Below, piece after piece: positions 5,911 through 8,997 of a stretch of 8,997 bases of DNA. Below the pieces are notes generated by a model. The model had not been told where the DNA came from. It searched no databases and saw only the letters and a list, made by a program, of their open reading frames with translations. Source of the DNA: Panacagrimonas sp052387695. GTDB lineage: Bacteria; Pseudomonadota; Gammaproteobacteria; Nevskiales; Nevskiaceae. Positions within the stretch are counted from its first letter, which is position 1. Every line of letters begins with the position of its first letter. Both the position numbers and the translations under genes were made by a program. The stretch is from positions 1 to 8,997 of the forward strand of contig JBQTIX010000062.1 in NCBI GenBank assembly GCA_052387695.1. Reading direction: 5' to 3'.

Positions 5911-8691
5911 ATGGCAAACGACCTCGATGCGCCCGCCCGCAGAACGCGCGGAGGAAGCGCCGGATCCCTGGAGCCTCCAAGCTTCGGGTTCCCGCTGGTG
6001 CGGACGCGCCTCCTGGATGTCCTGGCGCAGGACTCGCAAAGCCTTGCCAAGGTGATCTGCGTGGTCGCGCCGACCGGCTACGGCAAGACGGTCCTTTCCA
6101 CCGCACTGTTCAATCACTGCCGCCAGATTGGCGTGCAGGCCCGGTGGATCGCACTGGACGACCGTGACAACAGCGTCGAGCGGGTGATGGGTCTGCTCGA
6201 AACGGCTCTCGGCGACCCTAAAAGAGAGGTCCATCCGACCCAGGCCCTGATCCGCGGCGACGAACCGATGGAGCGACGCATCGACGCCCTGCTCGACGCC
6301 GTGGCGCGACTGCCCGATCCCTCGCTCATCCTCATCGACAATCTCGGCTACTGCCCCGACGAGACGCTGGGATACCTGCTGGACCGGTTGGTGTTCCGCA
6401 CGCCGTCGTCGGTGAGCCTGGTTTTTTCCAGCACCCACGAATTGCCGATCAACCTGGCACGGGCCAAGCTCGAAGGCCGCGTGCGCGAAATCGGTTATAC
6501 CGAGCTGAGCCTGCGCCCGGACGAAGTTCGCGACCTGCTTGGCGCGGATCTGTGTGCGCATCTCGGCGATATCGGCGTGGACACGGTGGTCCGGCAGACC
6601 GAGGGCTGGCCGGCGGCAGTGCGGCTGGCGCAGATCATCCTGTCGTCGTCCGATCGGCCGCTCGAAGCGCTGGCGCACTTCTCCGGTGCCGACGAAGACA
6701 TCGCCAACCTGCTCAACCGCCAGGTGCTGGCGGGTTTTGCGCCGGTCATCCGGAAATTCCTGCTGGAGCTGTCCCTGCTACGCAGTTTCTGCGTCGAACT
6801 GTGCCGTCACGCCACCGGCGACGAGACGGCGGCGCAACATATCGGCCAGTTGCTGCGCCGCAACGTGTTCGTGATTCCGCTGGACCGCAATCGCAACTGG
6901 TACCGGTTGCACGGCCTGTTCCGCGAATTCCTAAGCGAGGAAGCGCAGCGCACGCTGAGCCAGGATCAACGCCGTAGCGTGCTTGAGCGCGCGGCCGAGT
7001 GGTGCGAGCGCGGCGGTCACTGGCGGGACGCGATCGACTACGCGCTGGCTGCCGGATCCACCCAGCTCGCCAGCGCCGTGCTGGAACGAGTGGCGCCGAT
7101 GTTCGTTCGCGATCGCGGCGACCTGAGGCAGTACATCGAGTGGGTGGAAAAGCTCCGCAGCGGTGGGCACGAAGTCGGCTGGGAGGCGGATGTCTGGTAC
7201 GTCTGGGCGCTGGTGTTCCATCGTCGCTACGACTACGCGCGCCAGCAGAACGAACGGCTCGCCCAGCGCCTCGAACGCGAACTGCCCTTGAGCCGCAACG
7301 CGGCGCAGATGGCGCAGATGGCGGAGCTGAAGCGGCGCGTGGAGGTGATCCGCACCTGTGTCGATACCTACACCGACCGGCTCGCCGACGCCTATGACCA
7401 TGCCACGCACTGGCTTGCCCAGCGCGGTGTCGGCGATCCGTTCGACGTGGCGACCGTGGCCAGCGCGGCGGGGATTTATCTCACCGGCGCACACCGGTTC
7501 GCGGAAGCACGCAGCCTGATGCGCACCGCGCAGGCGGCAATCGCGCAAGGCAACACACCCTACGGCGCCGGCTGGGTGTCGCTGCTGAGCGCGATGATCC
7601 CGATCGCCGAGGGCGATTACGCATCGGCGCACAACGATCTGCTGGCCGCGCTGTCGCGCGCGCGCTCGGCGCTCGGCGATGGGGCCGGCATCGCCGGGAC
7701 CATCGCGCTGGTCGGCGCGAAGTGTGCGGTCGAGATGAACCTCGACGACGAGGCGCGCGACCTGCTTTCCCAGGGACTGCGCTGGGCCCACACCCACGGA
7801 ATCCTGGATACCGCCGCGGTCGGCCTGGAGGCCGCGGTGAAGCTGTGGTCCGGTCGTATCGACGATCCGATTGCCCTGGCTCAGCTGCGCGAGATCGCCA
7901 GTGGCTACCCGCCGCGATTGAGCCTGATGCTGTCCTGCTACCTGGTCCAGCGCCTGGTTCGTCTGGGGCGGTTGGACGAGGCGCTGGCGGAGGGAACCCT
8001 GGTCGGTCTGGCGACTCATCAGGGAGCGGGCCGGACTCGCGCGTCCGTCGAGGGTCTGGAAACGGCACGGGCCTGTGATCTGTATGCCGCCGCCGAAATC
8101 GACCTGCTGATTGCGGCCGGCCAGCTCCGGCAGGCGGAGGTGCTCAACGCGGAGCAGACGCGGCTTGCAAGGAAGGACGGTTGCGCTGCACGACTGGTGG
8201 AACTGGCGCTCAACGAGGTGGCCATCGCGATCTGCTCGCACAATCCCCTGCCGGCCACGCGACACCTCGTACGCGCGGTGGGGCTGGCGGCCAGACGTTC
8301 TATCCGGCGGCCGTTCCGCGATCGCCGCGACATGATCGCGGGCCTGGTCAACGACACGCGGCCGCAGGCATGGGGCTTCGCGCAGGAAGAGGAGCGCCGG
8401 TTTTTCATCGAAATCTGTCGCGACCTGCCCTTGAGCCATTCCTCCCTGCTGGATCAGTTGAGCCAGACACAGGGCGGCGAGAGCTTCTTGCTGGAAACGC
8501 CGACCGCGCGCGAGCTGGAATTGCTGGGACTGATCGAGGCGGGACTCTCCAACCAACAGCTCGCCGACCGTTTGAACGTGTCCGTCGCCACCGTGAAATG
8601 GCACCTCTACAACCTCTACACCAAGCTCGGTGTATCCAGCCGCTCCGCCGCGCTGGCCCGGGCGCGAGCACTGAATCTGTTGTCGCGATAG
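5911..8691 (+). CDS. MalT-like (LAL) ATP-binding transcriptional regulator with C-terminal LuxR HTH
   Basis: Large cytoplasmic STAND-type regulator, 926 residues, close to MalT (about 900). In this family inducer and ATP binding drive self-assembly on target promoters, usually as an activator. Domains in order: a start like MalT (FPLVRTRLLDVL, residues 27-38), Walker A APTGYGKT (53-60), WIALDDRDNS after it, and Walker B LILID (Asp143). Next are the family motif EGWPAAVRLAQ (from 231) and the winged-helix segment ending NWYRLHGLFREFL (Trp330). A long Ala/Leu/Arg-rich helical region (about 400-850), probably the TPR-like inducer-sensing superhelix, follows. The LuxR/GerE helix-turn-helix is at 865-926 (TARELELLGLIEAGLSNQQLA, then VSVATVKWHLYNLYTKLGVSSR). 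Both nucleotide motifs and the DNA-binding helix are intact. The start ATG has a good ribosome site; an in-frame extension to 5698 would translate the palindromic repeat and is rejected. The inducer is unknown. The gene stands alone between two related repeats; the upstream dehydrogenase is one candidate target. Confidence 0.94.
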   Translation: MANDLDAPARRTRGGSAGSLEPPSFGFPLVRTRLLDVLAQDSQSLAKVICVVAPTGYGKTVLSTALFNHCRQIGVQARWIALDDRDNSVERVMGLLETALGDPKREVHPTQALIRGDEPMERRIDALLDAVARLPDPSLILIDNLGYCPDETLGYLLDRLVFRTPSSVSLVFSSTHELPINLARAKLEGRVREIGYTELSLRPDEVRDLLGADLCAHLGDIGVDTVVRQTEGWPAAVRLAQIILSSSDRPLEALAHFSGADEDIANLLNRQVLAGFAPVIRKFLLELSLLRSFCVELCRHATGDETAAQHIGQLLRRNVFVIPLDRNRNWYRLHGLFREFLSEEAQRTLSQDQRRSVLERAAEWCERGGHWRDAIDYALAAGSTQLASAVLERVAPMFVRDRGDLRQYIEWVEKLRSGGHEVGWEADVWYVWALVFHRRYDYARQQNERLAQRLERELPLSRNAAQMAQMAELKRRVEVIRTCVDTYTDRLADAYDHATHWLAQRGVGDPFDVATVASAAGIYLTGAHRFAEARSLMRTAQAAIAQGNTPYGAGWVSLLSAMIPIAEGDYASAHNDLLAALSRARSALGDGAGIAGTIALVGAKCAVEMNLDDEARDLLSQGLRWAHTHGILDTAAVGLEAAVKLWSGRIDDPIALAQLREIASGYPPRLSLMLSCYLVQRLVRLGRLDEALAEGTLVGLATHQGAGRTRASVEGLETARACDLYAAAEIDLLIAAGQLRQAEVLNAEQTRLARKDGCAARLVELALNEVAIAICSHNPLPATRHLVRAVGLAARRSIRRPFRDRRDMIAGLVNDTRPQAWGFAQEEERRFFIEICRDLPLSHSSLLDQLSQTQGGESFLLETPTARELELLGLIEAGLSNQQLADRLNVSVATVKWHLYNLYTKLGVSSRSAALARARALNLLSR

Positions 8692-8779
8692 GGCTCCTCC
8701 AAAGACGCGTTCGCAGCGCCCCGTTCAAGCCCGGATTCGATGCGAGCCCGTCGCGGCAAGGCGAGGCACCTGACTCACA

Positions 8780-8870
8780 AGGTCGATGTAGGTCGGTTCA
8801 AGCCGGAGGCGGAACCGACACTGCGCGCCCTTCGACGAAGGGTGCACGTCGGGTCCGCCCGCGAAAAGCA
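8780..8870. repeat. BIME-like repeat, copy 2, lacking the last arm
   Basis: Same family and orientation as the repeat at 5702. It shares the lead-in AGGTCG, the GTAG head (8788-8791) and a stem GTCGGTTC (8792-8799) paired with GAACCGAC (8812-8819), with inner GCC/GGC (8802-8804 with 8808-8810). Then come a central hairpin CCCTTCG-A-CGAAGGG (8828-8842) and the block 8848-8867, which is 19/20 identical to 5771-5790. The closing arm of copy 1 (GGGCTTGACCCGAC) is absent here, so the right REP-like unit is incomplete. Against copy 1 the outer stem has changed on both sides (GGATC to GGTTC and GATCC to GAACC), keeping the pairing. Confidence 0.78.
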
Positions 8871-8907
8871 GGTAGTGCATCAGTATGAAATCCGTTCGCA
8901 CCGAGTG

Positions 8908-8929
8908 GTAGCGCCGCGACAGCGGCGCT
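8908..8929. repeat. GTAG-headed REP-like hairpin
   Basis: GTAG (8908-8911) leads directly into a perfect 8-bp stem, AGCGCCGC (8910-8917) with GCGGCGCT (8922-8929), closed by a GACA loop. GTAG followed by a GC-rich stem is the plan of REP elements mobilised by RAYT transposases, including the GTAG repeats of Stenotrophomonas. The similarity is in layout; I cannot confirm family membership without genome copies. It has no T-run, so a Rho-independent terminator is less likely. Confidence 0.6.
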
Positions 8930-8930
8930 G

Positions 8931-8943
8931 ATTGCGCAGCAAT
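8931..8943. repeat. Small hairpin in the 3' repeat cluster
   Basis: ATTGC (8931-8935) pairs perfectly with GCAAT (8939-8943) around a GCA loop, one base after the GTAG-headed hairpin. It is short enough to be chance alone; its place in a row of hairpins is the reason to list it. Confidence 0.4.
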
Positions 8944-8946
8944 GCC

Positions 8947-8980
8947 GCGTATCGAGGTGCCGGGCGTGCCCTCGATACGC
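8947..8980. repeat. Perfect 11-bp inverted repeat with 12-base loop
   Basis: GCGTATCGAGG (8947-8957) is exactly complementary to CCTCGATACGC (8970-8980). The stem is not followed by a T-run. A related partial motif, CCCTCGGTAC, ends the window (8988-8997) and resembles CCCTCGATAC at 8969-8978. A further repeat unit may therefore continue beyond the edge. Confidence 0.6.
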
Positions 8981-8997
8981 GACGCTTCCCTCGGTAC

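Larger units (their letters stand above)
8692..8997. other. Non-coding, repeat-rich intergenic tract to window end
   Basis: No convincing gene starts here in any frame. The first ~90 bases after the regulator stop show no structure I can support and no T-run terminator. The rest holds repeat copy 2 and three further hairpins, listed separately. An open frame at 8740-8931 runs straight through these palindromes and looks like chance in GC-rich DNA. Confidence 0.7.

Noticed and set aside
4372..6678. 768-codon minus-strand open frame crossing the dehydrogenase, the repeat and the regulator
   Set aside because: It crosses two well-supported genes and an intergenic palindrome, and its product shows no family motif; this is a shadow of codon bias.
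6931..8604. 557-codon minus-strand open frame opposite the regulator
   Set aside because: Low-complexity His/Arg/Gln-rich product opposite the TPR-like and HTH coding region; no motif.
8740..8931. 63-codon plus-strand open frame after the regulator
   Set aside because: It is made of repeat copy 2 and a hairpin arm, with no ribosome site or family similarity.

Overview
This is a high-GC chromosomal segment from a Gram-negative proteobacterium. The Gram-negative assignment rests on a complete outer-membrane efflux lipoprotein paired with an inner-membrane RND pump. GTAG-headed palindromic repeats resembling the REP elements of Xanthomonadales and Pseudomonas suggest a gammaproteobacterium, perhaps a Xanthomonadales relative. 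That lineage guess is inference. All four genes lie on the + strand and fill about 93% of the window.

Region 1 (1-4375) is the end of a tripartite multidrug-efflux operon. It holds an HAE1-type RND permease cut off at its 5' end by the window edge, then a NodT-family outer-membrane factor whose ATG overlaps the permease stop (ATGA, translational coupling). The periplasmic adaptor is not in the window and would be expected just upstream. Together the three proteins would form a proton-driven pump from periplasm and inner membrane to the outside.

Region 2 (4438-5670) is an acyl-CoA dehydrogenase, 62 bases after the efflux operon. Its catalytic glutamate is present, but it has a variant FAD-contact motif and a short insertion near the C-terminus.

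Region 3 (5671-8997) is a large MalT-like (LAL) ATP-binding LuxR-family regulator at 5911-8691, with a structured palindromic repeat on each side. The upstream copy (5702-5812) is a symmetric double palindrome. The downstream copy (8780-8870) is the same family in the same orientation but lacks the last arm. Stem bases change in a compensatory way between the copies. The final ~100 bases hold three more hairpins, the first with a GTAG head, and the window ends inside this repeat-rich tract.

The genes are ordinary, widespread families. The regulator could control the dehydrogenase or the pump, but nothing in the sequence proves this. I found no phage, insertion sequence, CRISPR, tRNA, rRNA or defence locus. 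The most unusual content is the repeat architecture around the regulator and the variant motifs of the dehydrogenase.
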